64,000 nt of DNA from assembly GCF_037975245.1 (NCBI RefSeq), contig NC_092569.1:1839501-1903500 (forward strand), written 5' to 3'. Both the position numbers and the translations under genes were made by a program. This stretch comes from Apostichopus japonicus (taxonomy: Eukaryota > Echinodermata > Holothuroidea > Aspidochirotida > Stichopodidae). Of this stretch, positions 25,451 to 37,473 are shown piece after piece. Positions within the stretch are counted from its first letter, which is position 1. The number at the start of each line of letters is the position of its first letter. The notes beneath the pieces were generated by a model. That model had not been told where the DNA came from and searched no databases. It saw only the letters and a program-made list of their open reading frames with translations.

Positions 25451-25467
25451 TAAAAAAAAAAAAAAAA
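25451..25467 (-). terminator. Pol III T-run terminator of tRNA-Gly
   Basis: An uninterrupted A run on the plus strand reads as about 16 T on the minus strand, starting three bases past the tRNA 3' end. Pol III stops at runs of four or more T. Confidence 0.8.
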
Positions 25468-25470
25468 CTC

Positions 25471-25542
25471 TGCGACGGCCGGGAATTGAACCCGGGCCGA
25501 ATGCTTGGAAGGCATCCATGCTAACCACTACACCACCGACGC
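25471..25542 (-). tRNA. tRNA-Gly, anticodon TCC
   Basis: On the minus strand a 72-nt cloverleaf runs from 25542 to 25471. A box TGGTGTAGTGG and B box GGTTCAATTCC are intact. The anticodon stem GATGC/GCATT encloses loop CTTCCAA, giving anticodon TCC (glycine). The T stem is CCGGG/CCCGG, and the discriminator is A. The acceptor stem GCGTCGG/CCGTCGC pairs except for T4:T69. About three bases after the 3' end the minus strand has a long T run (plus-strand A run at about 25451-25467), a strong Pol III terminator, which supports a working gene over a SINE head. It has no intron. The single mismatch leaves a small chance of a recently decayed copy. Confidence 0.9.
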
Positions 25543-26285
25543 GGTTGACATCATGTGGGCGCTAAATATATTAAGACTCTTTGCACACGTTACACTGTGG
25601 TATTGATTAACACATTGTTATTTGCAATGAAACCGAGTGTATATCAAGTTGCAACAAGCACATACAGTCAAAGAACAGGCATTAAAGTGGAGTCCTTAGA
25701 AGAAAAAATACACTAACTAGTTTTCTAATTCATAGAACGATATTGTCTGAGAAAAATCCTGCACAAATGGAGACTGTGAGATGTTTGCTTTAGTTAGATA
25801 GGTTACGGTACTTCCTTAAAGAATGGTAAAGAAAAACACCTTACAATTGACTATCGTGTATAAAACCAACACTTGCCCTAGTTTTTCACCGGCACTGAAA
25901 GGTACAGGGTAATATATCGGTATGCTACGAAGGAAAGACTGTTGTTACCGTAACTCTATCAGTGCATGTAATGTATGTTCTGTGGAACGCCAAAAGAGCA
26001 GTTAATATGATGATTTTCTCAAAGAGTTGTCCATGTAACAGGCGATGTGTCCGTTGCGAAAATTGATGAATCACTTATGTAAACATATTTTTGGACGATG
26101 GACGATGATACATATTCGATAACACAATACGGATTTCACCTATCGGTTTACTGGATCATTTTGAACGACTGGAGCGTTGACGTTCTATATGATTCGCGCC
26201 AAAAAATATATAGTTAGACCGTACGAGGTAAAACTATTATCGTTAAACTGATCCATTTAATGTCCATCATGTGCATGTCATATTT
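25543..26285. other. Non-coding stretch, no gene seen
   Basis: Upstream flank of the tRNA-Gly gene and left flank of the hAT-like element. AT-rich, with no recognisable feature. Confidence 0.5.
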
Positions 26286-26674
26286 ACAGCAGCCAAGGGC
26301 GTAGGAACCGGGGGGGGGGGCTGGGGGGGCGCCAGCCCCCCCAGTGAAAAATGTGGAGGGCGGAAGTATCATTCCGCCCCCCGCTTCGCAAGTCAGAAAA
26401 CCCCTTTTTCATTTCCAAATGAGAAAAAAAACCTCATTTGGAGCACCAAATTGCATCTAAGGCCAGGTGAAAATACAAAATTAAGTTTACAAAATGGAGT
26501 GGGTGTTGAAGTGTGCTATATTGCACCAAATCGCATCTGAGGCCACCTGGAAATGCAAAAAATTCCTAAGGGGAGGGGGACACCCCCTCCCCTTAGACCC
26601 CTCCCCCAGGTCGGCCATCAGTCTTCAGCCCCCCCCCCCACTCAAAAGTACCTTCCTACGCCACTAACAGCAGC
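26286..26674 (+). mobile_element. hAT-like miniature element, copy 1 (complete)
   Basis: The 373-bp element (26294-26666) is flanked by identical 8-bp duplications acagcagc (26286-26293 and 26667-26674). Its ends are CAAGGGCGTAGGAA and, read inward from the right, TAGTGGCGTAGGAA. An 8-bp TSD and CAGTGGCGTA-type ends identify the hAT superfamily. It contains strong hairpins: TAAGGGGAGGGGG paired with its complement around a 3-nt loop, CCAAATGAG/CTCATTTGG, GGGCGGAA/TTCCGCCC, and a GC-rich terminal one. There is no transposase. Copy 2 at 42843-43214 matches it over its full length in inverted orientation. Confidence 0.88.
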
Positions 26675-29600
26675 AATCAGGTGAATATGAGAGATATTCA
26701 GCACGTTGTCATCGTTCCTTCATATATACACTGGGCTGAATATGAGACAAGACTAGAACAAGTCAAATTATGACATCATCGAGTCTCGTATGCCAATAGT
26801 TTTCTTTTACCAATTATTTCCAACGTTTTAATTTTCTGTAATAGAGACGGAGTTTGCAAACACTGTATGTAAATATTGAAGTTTCCGACATGACCTTAAC
26901 TATACATGCTGTTGGTTTCAGTGTGCACACTGTTTACATTGTCTTTGAAAATATGAAAAGAAACCTCAGCTTTGTCATAGTAAATAACTGCGGCTGAGGT
27001 GACTGAGTGTATACCACATATTCAGTAAAATATTCAAGGTTCCTTTCGACTCTAAATGACCTCTCCCCCTCTCTCTCCACCTCCCTCCCTCTCTCTCTCT
27101 AGTGGTCCACGGATCCAAGGTTTAAAATCATGGATCCATAGAGATGACGGTTGAATTTGCTTCTCTTTAAAAAAAAAGAAGAAGTTACGTTTCTGATTCA
27201 ACAACGCAATGATAATTATGTTGCAAGCCGTTGATTCTGTTCTGATAATCCAACAAACTGCAAAACGGTCTTTCGTTGTCACTCGATGTGTATATATATT
27301 ACATATATTCAATACCTGGATTGTTTCTGCGTAGACTTCAATGGTCTTGAATCATGGTACATAAACGACCTACTTCAGCACAAGAACACAGTGGAGGTGA
27401 ACCTCAAAGCTGGCCTAACTATGATCATATACTACACAAAAGATGAACGAATTGCCCATTATAGAAAACACCTGTCAGGCTTTCATATAGGCCGCGGACC
27501 GGCAAGCCACTGATGAACAATGCCCATTATTAAAAGGCCCATATAAAAGATTATTATCTACAAAAATTAATTTTTGACAATACCCTAATTAGTTTTCGGG
27601 TCAAAAACCCACATGAAACCTAAAGGAAGTTGATGAAATGTTCTAACGTTTATCATTATAATTCTGACAAAGAAGTTAAGCGAAAATTTACAGCGCCAAA
27701 AGTTGATTGAAAGCAATCCATCGTGTGGCCTATTTACTATTATATGTACCATGGAAAGTGTGCCATCTCGGCAAAGTATAAATCATGTGTCTCTTGCCGA
27801 AAATGATATAGATATAAATGTGGATCCGGTAGATTATGTGTTCAAAAGAAGATAAAACAGCTCAAGCGCAAGTAACATGGCCACCGAACACGAAACTAAG
27901 TTAATATCTGAAATACAACAGCAACAGAAAAGAATTTAAAAAAGAAAGAAAGGGGAACGAAAGCATAATGGGTACCCTGTCAGACTGTGTAGAAGCTACC
28001 CAAACACCCTGTGTAAATTTAACTTACAGCAGCTGCCTGTTATCATACTCAGAACATAACGTTATTGTTCAGTCTCTTTCAATATATACAAGTAACTGCT
28101 TAAGTTCTGTGTTGCCTTTCATCAAGACTGCTTTACCCCGTATCCAATATATACGTGATTTGATATGAAATTTAAATTTTGGGGGTAAATTACTTTCTTT
28201 TGCCGTTCGACAATGCTAGAATATCCTCTCATTATGCAAGAAATATTTGGTGTTAGCATTGAACCGAGGAATCACCTTCACATTAAGGACTGTTTGGTTA
28301 TCGTTTGAAATTGTTGACTATATATCGACAAGGTCTTGTCTGCTTAACCATTTTTAAAAACATGTTTTGACGAAGAGATTTTTTTTTAGGTTACAGCTGA
28401 TCAAACAGTGAACCGTGAAATGAACATTGTGACGTCATCCCATAGTGGACATAACAGCAGCCACGACCACCTCCTGATATGTTTTCATGATCAGTAACAT
28501 TTCAGAAGTTGAATCTAAGCTACACCTCTTATTCCTATGAATCAGTGATTCTTATATGAATCTTAGGAATCAGTACACATTATTGTGAGTTTTTATCGGC
28601 TTACAAATTCAAGCGCTTATACAAATAAATAGACGTTGAGCGCCCCCTATTAAAGATATTCATTTCACTTTTAAAATTAATTCAGTCGACTTGCCCTCTA
28701 TACCTATGTGTTTCCTACCCCTTATCCTCTTTTTGTCGTGTTTCACACACGCCATGTTATCCTGGTTTAAATTTCAAACTAAAGAAATAATATGATTAAC
28801 TTCGACTATACAACCAAATTTACCGGTACCGTTCATGTAAGATCGACAGAGCCAGAAAAGTATGAAAACAAATATAAGAGAGTAGTAGAAGAAGAAGAAG
28901 ATGAAAGAAACGTTTCTAAATCGTTGACCATGCAGTAATATTTATATGAGAAAAAGTAGTCTCCATAACAACTTGGCACAATGCTCAGATCTACATGCCG
29001 CTGTACAGCACTCTGTCATGTGGTTAATGTGTACTGAAGTCTTACAGCAAGTCAATGAGGTCATCACAATGTGTTCTCTGTTACGTAGTTTTACAACTAT
29101 AGCATTTAAAATGACGGGAAGCCGATTTCAGTCATTTGACCTTTCGTTTGATAACTTCTCGAAACTCGGCGAAAATGTCTACATGAGAGAAAGTGTTCTA
29201 CATGAGAAAAAGTGTTGTACTCGACATTCCGCAACATCATACAAAAATAGAAACTAAATGATTATGAAATATTGTAAATTCAATTATATCAATGAAAGTC
29301 ACTAACGGACAATTGTCAGACTTAGTCAAATGTGTATCAATGAAATGATCTCATATGTGAAATGTTTTTATAGTTTCTATTACCAGTTTTTGCAATATCG
29401 AATTTCGACGGTGCGTTAGTTGTACTTATTTATCCCAAGGAACTGGAACAGCTCCATCCGTTACCAAACGTACTACATGGTGGGGGTTGGGTGTGGGTGG
29501 GGGTGGTATGGGGAGGGAGTATGAATGTTATTTTGATACCTACAGGGCGAAAGGTTACAACTCTTTTGTTACTGTGGGTAAAACTAAAGCGGCTCGGATT

Positions 29601-30832
29601 ATCTTATTTTTAAATGTCATCAGTTTAAACCCTCAAAATATACGGAAGCTGGAACCATCTTAAGGGAAGGCCGAAAGTTCAGCAAATAAGAGTGGCCAGT
29701 AGAAATCCTTTAGACCGATTACGAGTAGAAATCCTTAAAAACGAGTACATGTATACAGCCTAGGAAACTATGCTAGGATGTGGGTACTAGTACGAACTTT
29801 AAATGCGGTACAATAGGCTGATGCAATTTAAAAGTATCTAAATGTTAACTCTTTCTACGATATTTGTGACAGTTAGTTATACTCTATATTAATATGCGGT
29901 ATCCAAAAGCAATCCTAGCCTGCTCAAAAGTGTGGCCAATAAAGTGACTTCATATTTCAGTTTTATACAAGAAATGGTCTATATACAAAATTTCACGATA
30001 CCTCAGTTTCAACAACGTTGCTGTATTTATATAAATTCACGGACCCCAGACATAAGGAGAAAGCACCATGAAGCTACTTCAGCCTTTGAATGGTTTACCC
30101 TGGGGTCAGAGATTGGGGTGAGGGTGGGGTGGTGAAGTGGCTGCCCAAAATGGCACTTTCATACATGTCCTGATAATCAAATGTTAACAAGGCACGTGGG
30201 CTTTTGCGGATCCTGTACCCTGGGAAAGATGGCAGTATAATCCCAACTGTCGGATACAAATGTCTTGGCATGCAAATGAGCTGTGATATAGCAATGACGT
30301 CGTTAACCATACGGCGTATTGTCGAAAGATGCAGTCACTGAATCTGCTAAGAGAATAGTTCACATTGTTGCATTCCATGCCAAGTGATAAAACCTGCTAC
30401 AAGGACAAATCTTTGACGAAAAAACCTGTTCCAAAAAAAAAAAGATAAAAAAGAAGAAGAAGGGGGGAGAACCAAGAGGAATTTAGCGAATTGCTGCTGA
30501 GGTTAAACTCGTTACGACGTTATCACACTTGTGTCGTTGTAGCCTTAACGGGTGACCTTTACAACAAGGTCACCAAAGGTTTTTTTTCGATTCTGTTTTC
30601 TTTTTCTTTTTGCTTTATTTTGATAACCCCAGAGGAGGAGATTAAACAGTCAAAATAATTGATAGTAATTCGACGTCTGTTTTGGCTAGCGGTGGGTAAT
30701 ATTGTGACACGTAGTTAGTATGTTGGTCAAATAATGAGATGCAAGGTCAATTTGTGGTTAATTTATTTTTTATCACTTTCGAGAGGATGGAGGTATTTCA
30801 TGGGCACCGTTTTACCCTTTTCATCGTTTTGA
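26675..30832. other. Non-coding stretch, no gene supported
   Basis: No supported gene. A pyrimidine-rich CT tract lies at 27059-27101, a CRE at 28430-28437 and a GGGTGG-rich tract at 29479-29516. The plus-strand frame at 28946-29257 (103 residues) has no recognisable domain; it contains a small local duplication of a ctacatgagag-type segment near 29178 and 29199. Confidence 0.45.
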
Positions 30833-30865
30833 CCAGGGAGCTGCTAGAGTAGCAGCTCCCCCCTG
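30833..30865. repeat. Dispersed hairpin family, divergent copy
   Basis: Arms GGGAGCTGCTA (30836-30846) and TAGCAGCTCCC (30850-30860) pair perfectly around a 3-nt loop. Flanking CCA and CCCTG match the edges of the family type copy at 41274-41303, while the inner arm bases differ. Confidence 0.5.
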
Positions 30866-31057
30866 TTTTGACTGTAACCAGCTAAGCGCACGGTATAGTT
30901 TCGTTCGGTCGACCCTCAGTGAAAATAAGATATTTCGTGCAGAGTTGGGCTGTGCAGGCAACTTTTTGGTGTATGAACTTTGCAAAAACTTTGTTTGACT
31001 GAAAGGCAAATAACCTTTCCCGTATTCTGGTATACTTACACTAAATTTCCTTAGATT

Positions 31058-31222
31058 GCCTTAGATGCAATTTGGTGCTTCAAAATGAGATTTTTTTCTC
31101 ATTTGGAAATGAAACAGGGGTTTTCTGACTTGTGGAGCGGGGGGGGGGGCGGAACGATACTTCCGCCCCCATATTTTTCACTGGGGGCTGGCGCCCCCAG
31201 CCCCCCGGTCCCTACGCCCTTG
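31058..31222 (-). mobile_element. hAT-like miniature element, copy 3 (truncated)
   Basis: This 165-bp fragment matches the right half of copy 2 (from gccttagatgcaa to the terminal cctacgcccttg). It keeps three hairpins: AAATGAGA/TCTCATTT, GGGGCGGAA/TTCCGCCCC, and the GC-rich terminal one. The other half and its terminus are missing, so no TSD pair can be assigned. It shows that the family is present in at least three copies here. Confidence 0.85.
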
Positions 31223-33439
31223 CCTTAACCTTCCCCACCCCATTGGCTGAACCCCCATCACCGTGGCCGTTCACCATAGGTAGCAATGCCCTGAAGAAAA
31301 GCAGAGAGTCCCCAGGGCAGGAATATTAAACCTTACCTAGTTATTCTTACAAGGGTAAGATAGATGTCAGTGAATGGGAATAGTTTAAAGGGTAACTTAC
31401 AGGGACATTTGAAACTTTTTGTGTATACCTTTAATTTGAGACTGGCTGGGGGTGGGGACGGGGGGGGGTAGTGGGGTAGCACCTGATATCCTGGGAATAT
31501 GCCAAAAGTATAAAACATGGTCGCACTTTCATAAATCACGTCCTTTTCACGTATTGACCATACTAAAGTAGCTCTTTACATGTATACCGTACTCTATCTA
31601 AACTGAAGAAATTTATGATTTCCTCTAAAAAGTGTCAAATTTTTGTTATTCGAAATAGATGGATAAATATGGTTATCACACCGTTATTGAAAGTGAAATT
31701 TGAGAGTTAAGTTTATACCTCTTTCCCGGAATGGGTGGGTTTCTGTTTTCAGGATGTATTAAAAGCTACACTATCATAAAGTTTCACTTCTGACTGGGTA
31801 CTCCCATGATAGAAGTAAGGGTGGGGAATTTCCTATAATTTTGAGCGGATCACCTCTCGAAGTTAAAGCAGCATGCGCGGATTGATTCTGTCTCACCAAT
31901 GACTTGATATATATTTGCGTTGATTGTATAAGACTTTACAGTGCAGAGAAATAACGTGATTCGGCTATCTATCAACTTTTCACATCAAGTAGGCTATGTG
32001 TGTAATACGTATTTCAAGTTCCCCCACCTCCCCCCTCCCTCCCACACACACACTTTTAAAATTAATTTTTAAAGCTGAATGTAAATGTTCCCGCTCTAGA
32101 AGTTGCTTACAATGTTGACCTTGTCACAATTGGATGTCACATATACCGAACTCACCGTTCAAATTACACAATATACGGTAGGCTACTATGTATTTGGTTG
32201 TAATTTGGTGTAACTTATAGACCAGGAACTATAGCATGACTCCTCCTGACGCTGATCGGAGTCACGTGGCCCACAAAAAAAATATTCACGCATAATTGGG
32301 GATAATTATAGCCTCGAATCCAGACCTAGCCCAAAATTTCCATGCTCTTTTCCCGTTGTGTATATAGCAATGCTGAGTTGAAGGGGGCACCGACAATTTA
32401 CGGAGGGGCAAAATACTCGTGTCGTGCGGTAACACTTGAAGTTTTTGTACATGATGAATTGTGAATAATATAGGGTGGGGAGGGGGAGGGGGGCAAAAGT
32501 CTGCCCTTTACCCCGGCCCGGCTACGGACCTGGTTCATTCCAATTAATCCAAGAAACACTGTTGTGGATAAAAACAATCGGCAGCTCTTTATTAGCGAAT
32601 TATACATTATTTAGTCCAAGCCGAAAATTTTATATCCAACCCAAATTAATTTTAACATAGTTTCGATTCTTGTAAGTTAATGCCTGTCAATTTACCATGC
32701 CTAGTGGGATTTTGATGAACTTAAGTAATAAGTTTTAAGCTGCATAAATTATCTTTCAAAGAAAGTGTTCGAAAATACACATGTTGAAATATATAGGCAT
32801 CTGCTCTACATATTACGGTACAGCATTAATATTGTCGATACTAAAATCCTGAATCCTGCTACAGTCTAGCTTGACTTTCTAGTCCAGTTTAGTTTCATTG
32901 CAAATATTGATGTAACGGTAAAACTCCAGAGAGGAGTTGGGTTCCTTATAGTTCTGATTAATTTGCAATGATATAATGATGAAAACTGTGTGAGTTATAT
33001 TCACTATAGGTACGGTAAAACCGTTTAACAGACTCCCACCCCACCCCCGCCCCCCCCCCCCCCAAAAGGAGGTTTTGTTTCAATTGAGTCTCAACCTTTT
33101 TCAAAATCAGTTTATTGCTATACTTAACCTCATTTCAAGATGACGTTTACACTGCTACTTGAAAAGAATGACTGTCGGTCATATGCACTATAGTATGCGT
33201 ATATAAATCAGGATATTAGTGTAAAGAAATTTGCACGACGTATGCATGCAATTTGGACGGTGAAATATTGCTGCCTTAGAGATGGTTTCCCTCCCAACTG
33301 CAAAATAGGATAAGGAAGACAGCTGTGTGTATGTGGGGCGGGGGGGGGGGGTGGGGAGGGGGAGTTCTCGATGGGGGAGGATTGTCGTGATTTGACGACA
33401 ACTTGTGTCAATCATTTGGGGCACGTTTGCTCAAAGTGG
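31223..33439. other. Non-coding stretch, no gene seen
   Basis: No supported gene. G-rich runs lie at about 31450-31470 and 33337-33360, and a C run at about 33047-33063. Proline-rich minus-strand frames over these runs are composition artefacts. Confidence 0.5.
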
Positions 33440-33472
<33 letters not shown>

Positions 33473-33487
33473 ATTATTATTATTATT
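33440..33487. repeat. (ATT)n microsatellite
   Basis: About 16 copies of ATT/TTA with one interruption, producing a poly-isoleucine chance frame. Confidence 0.95.
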
Positions 33488-33539
33488 TTAGCGCGCCTTA
33501 AATTGCTGAGGAAATGTCAAAGGTGTACGGTATATACTT

Positions 33540-33790
33540 TAGTACCAGACTTGTAGTATATACGAGTATACAACTTCATGAGTGCGAGTACACCGTACAA
33601 TTCCCCTTGGTGTGAGTACAAAATCGAGTACAAGGCTACAGGGTCAAGTAAGAGTACCAAGCACTATACTGTAGATATACTAGATTTCAAACATTGCCTC
33701 TATTGCGAGTACACAAATTTATGTGGGCGAGTATAGTTAGTACAGCCATATTATACTATATTATATACTATAATATATGCATGAGTGCGA
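33540..33790. repeat. Degenerate relic of the gtacgagtac minisatellite
   Basis: Scattered words such as acgagtataca, gtgcgagtacac, gtgagtacaaaa, tgcgagtacac and gcgagtatag recur at irregular spacing. They resemble the 20-bp unit of the arrays at 21010-21375 and 37474-39016, so this may be a decayed relative; regular periodicity is lost. Confidence 0.35.
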
Positions 33791-34952
33791 ATCATAGACT
33801 TACTACAAGTCGGTTTCATTCAGGTTCTGCAGAAGAATTTGCATATTCATAATTGACATAGTTTTGCCTGGCTATAAGAAGAATTATTAGTAAGTAACCG
33901 GCCAAGATTTAGAGTAATTGAGCCATAGAAAGCAAATTACGAACTTATGATAACATTCTTATTTCTTAAAGATTATACCTTTCATGTCAAGACTAAATCG
34001 GACCATTTCTAGAAATTAGAAATAGGGCCCAATAGCCTATATAGGCCTATACTTGACGTCAGATGTTATAAATAGTGCGTTGACCAATATTTGGGATATT
34101 CCCTCTGCCCACGTGAGTCACACTATTGACTAACACCGTACAATTCCCGACTGACTTTTAGTGGAGATGTGTAAATTTTCCTCCTTCGTCGGTACAAAAA
34201 CATTGACGTAAACACTTGTACGCCTTTTTTGTTTGTTTTACAATGTCGTGTAAGATTTCCTTGAAACAATATGTTATCTAGCTTTTTAGAAACATATGTT
34301 TTGTAAGTCTAACAGTTAAACAATATGTTTTTAAGGTCAACTATATTGATGTTTTTATTCACTGACAAATCTGCTGATGTTATGAAATCGAAATGAAAAG
34401 ATTTGCGATCAATTAATAAAAAAAATGCTGACTTATAAGTTTTTAACGCCAAGCTGGTTCATTTCAATAATGAAACTTTTCAAAGTTAAAAACGAACGAT
34501 GTGCTCATACTGAAGATATAGAGTTTATTGATCTCATTAGTATTTTGACATAGGGCTATTAAACCGGGCGTAGTGATGTTTGGAAACTAAAACCAGAGAA
34601 ATTTCTATTGCAATAATTTCTAGCCAATTCCCAAAGAGAATTCTCGTACGTATTGTACATGCGATATCATGCCCGAAGGGTGGATGTTGTGAAAGAAAAG
34701 AAATGTTAAAAACATTTCACTGCTATCTTTGCAGGTTGTATTTCTCCAAAAAAAAACACCTTTGTTTTTGGAGAAATGATCCTTAAAATAGATAAGGTTT
34801 ATCCATTTTAGTAACTCATTTATATAGTCTAATTACACAAACACATTAAAGGTCAGTTCCTCGTATATAAACAACACAACACTTTACCCAATGGGAAACA
34901 TATATAATGCGTTACAATCTTGTCAAGGAAATATGCATGTACGAAGTCATCC
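33791..34952. other. Non-coding stretch, no gene seen
   Basis: AT-rich. A CRE palindrome lies at 34054-34061. No gene or ordered repeat was seen. Confidence 0.5.
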
Positions 34953-35474
34953 AGCGGTTACGGCAAGCCATGTGGGACAAACACTGCATAATATATCCGC
35001 GTATTAATTCGAATATATACGCGTATTAATTCGAATATACATGTGTTGTAGCCTACATGTGTAAAGTTTCGCTTTTTGAAGCGATCTCGCGAGCCCGCCA
35101 AAACATTTATCGTTGGTATATGTACACAGCAAGAGTGGAAATGTGCATATTCTAATTAATCCGTGCATGTATTGGATTTAATCCCCATATGTATTTTATT
35201 TAATACGTGTATATATTCGAATTAATACGTGTATATATTCGAATTAATATGTATATATAATCGAATTAATACGTGTATATATTCGAATTAATACGTGTAT
35301 ATATTCGAATTAATACGTGTATATATTCAAATTAATACGCGGGTATATTTAAGCCATATGATTGGCTAATAATATGTACGCGTATATATTCCAATTAATA
35401 CGCGTATAAATTCCAATTAATACGCGGATATATTATGCAGTGTTTGTCCCACATGGCTTGCCATAAGCGGTGCT
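34953..35474. mobile_element. Foldback element with internal 22-bp minisatellite
   Basis: The ends are inverted copies. From 34962 to 35009 the sequence is the exact reverse complement of 35416-35463 (48 bp), and similarity continues inward and about 8 bp outward with mismatches. Inside the arms are repeats of a unit containing attcgaattaatacgtgt with a 22-bp period, six or so regular copies at about 35203-35340; the left arm carries the same words inverted. The centre (35041-35150) is unique and includes a cgctttttgaagcg hairpin. Long arms built of tandem repeats with no coding are the signature of foldback-type DNA elements. The target-site duplication could not be defined. Confidence 0.8.
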
Positions 35475-37473
35475 GAATATGTTGCTTGTATATGAAGCGG
35501 TTAAAATAACACTTTTTGGTTCAGTTATTAGAATTGATAAAATAATGGATGAATATTGACGTCATCACCAATTAAGCCTTACAGCAGCACTTTGCGTCCT
35601 TTTCTATGATATTTATTAACCTCACTGACTCTACTATGCCATAACGACATACATAACTAGCTTATCTTTTTAAATCTTACTTCAAATGGTGGCATAAAAG
35701 TCGAAAAATTTGCAACTTTCAACTTTGTTTCTCTCCAAGATATTTTCCGTTGGGATCCCAATAAACCTCGCCCATAATATGAATATTTAAACACTACGAA
35801 CGTCATTGACCAATACGTAATACAACGCCAAGCTTGATTTGTGTACAGTCTATATGGCAGTTGTACCAGGGAGTTCCATAACAACTCCCTTGTTGTACCA
35901 ACGCAAAGTCTTGAATCTATTTTTAGCAACGGCTCATAACTAAACCTGCATCTCTGATTGGTTGAATTCAAACTAGTGGGTTTGGGGGAACTGTATGCGA
36001 TTAATTTTAATTGTGGAATTTTGTCGTGGATACTTTTCTCATTATCTGCAAATATCCTTAATTACTCGCCAATTAACGATGTTGGCAGGGAAAGACTTGG
36101 CTGATATCTTAGTTTGCTGTTTTGTGATTGATATATGTAAAAAAACTCGATGGACATGTCAAAAAAGTAGAAAACGGCGACCAAACGCAAAATGCTGCTT
36201 TAAAGGATGTACGATACTTCAATGATGTGATACTCTTGACCGAAACCATCCTTCCTTGGACTATGACATATCAAGCCTAAAATGTTGCCGAAATGATCCG
36301 AATTGACACACGTCTAAAGGTGATGCAGGGATTGTCAAACGATACCATCGTTTTAGGAGGGCGGTTCAATTATATATGATCAGGGGGGAGGGGAATGTGG
36401 TGTGGAGGAATGAGAGGAGGGGGTCTAGGTGTGATGTGATGGTGGGGTAGTGTCGGGTGGTTGGCGGGTGTGGACTTTTTGTGGATTACTTACCAGCCCC
36501 ATTATACCACATTGAATCCTGTACAACCTTATTGTATGCCCCCTACCCTTTTCTTATGTGTGCCCCCTACTTTTTATTATTCTGTCCCTACATTTTGATA
36601 AAAATGTCCATGCATTACCATGAATGTTCTTATGCTATAAAACTGAAAACGGAGGGGTGGGTGGGGTGGGATGGGTGGGGGTGGTTGGGGGGGTTGTAGG
36701 GGTTGCTATGGTGCTTCAGTCAACGCTGTTATGGTGCATTGTGAGTCACATAAAATACAAAGACCAACCGAAGCAGATATCAGTCAGTAAGAATGACTAC
36801 ATATATACTGTCCCTATATTTGGTATAGAAAACGTGACTGATAAGTGCATGAGAATAATGGTCTACTTGGTTTCGAAATCCCTCTCGGTACTTCAAGAAA
36901 TTAAAGGTGTCATCTCGACGTTTCTGAATATACTTTAACGAGTGGAAAGGTGTCATAAACGGCTGACTAAATATTTGTCGTTCAAAGGACCATGACGTAA
37001 GCACAAAGGTCTGCAAATCGTTTTGCCCTTCCAACACAGGGAGATCACACACACCCCATCGATTCATAAACAGTTCATAATGATGACAAAGGGAATAGAT
37101 ACTGTAAAATCTCGGGGTTTTAGACAAAAACCTTGAGCTATATCGAAAAGGCTAAGCCTTAGGCTTACACTTATCGAATGGACTCCTTTTTTTTTGTATA
37201 TATTCTACGTGTATAAGCTTGTAGAGAGAAAATAAGTGGAGGAATTTCGTTAGGCCTTGTCGTTTAGTATTAACAATTTTGGAGGTCAAGAAGATTTAAG
37301 TAATATATCTGTCTCCGCTTACACCTGCAAAATCGAATGAGGGATTATGCAACCGTGTGGGAAAACTTTTGTGAAGTTGTGTGAAGTCTCAACCAGAGTT
37401 TTAGCGACACCCCCGCTACTCGCGCTGTTAGCATGTCGTGGTTGCCGGTCACTGGTACTCTCCCTCATTGGTT
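35475..37473. other. Non-coding stretch with G-rich tract
   Basis: A CRE lies at 35557-35564. A strongly G-rich region spans about 36385-36465 and 36645-36705. The 104-residue minus-strand frame at 35657-35971 runs through a dispersed hairpin copy and is not supported as a gene. No other feature was seen. Confidence 0.45.
35864..35897 (-). repeat. Dispersed hairpin family, minus-strand copy
   Basis: Arms AGGGAGTT (35868-35875) and AACTCCCT (35883-35890) pair perfectly. Read on the minus strand the segment gives agggagttgttatggaact then ccctgg, almost identical to the copy at 41274-41303 with a 3-nt deletion in the second arm. Confidence 0.65.

Larger units (their letters stand above)
21376..25470. 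other. Non-coding stretch, no gene supported
   Basis: No supported gene. CRE palindromes occur at 21774-21781, 23262-23269 and 23374-23381. A cluster of promoter-type motifs is listed separately at 22071-22107. A small 18-bp duplication (atcgacctatgcgata type) lies at 22678-22715, and a G run at 24327-24340. The open frame at 23173-23364 looks protein-like but matches no family I recognise. Confidence 0.45.

Noticed and set aside
33440-33487. Poly-isoleucine frame
   Set aside because: Microsatellite artefact.
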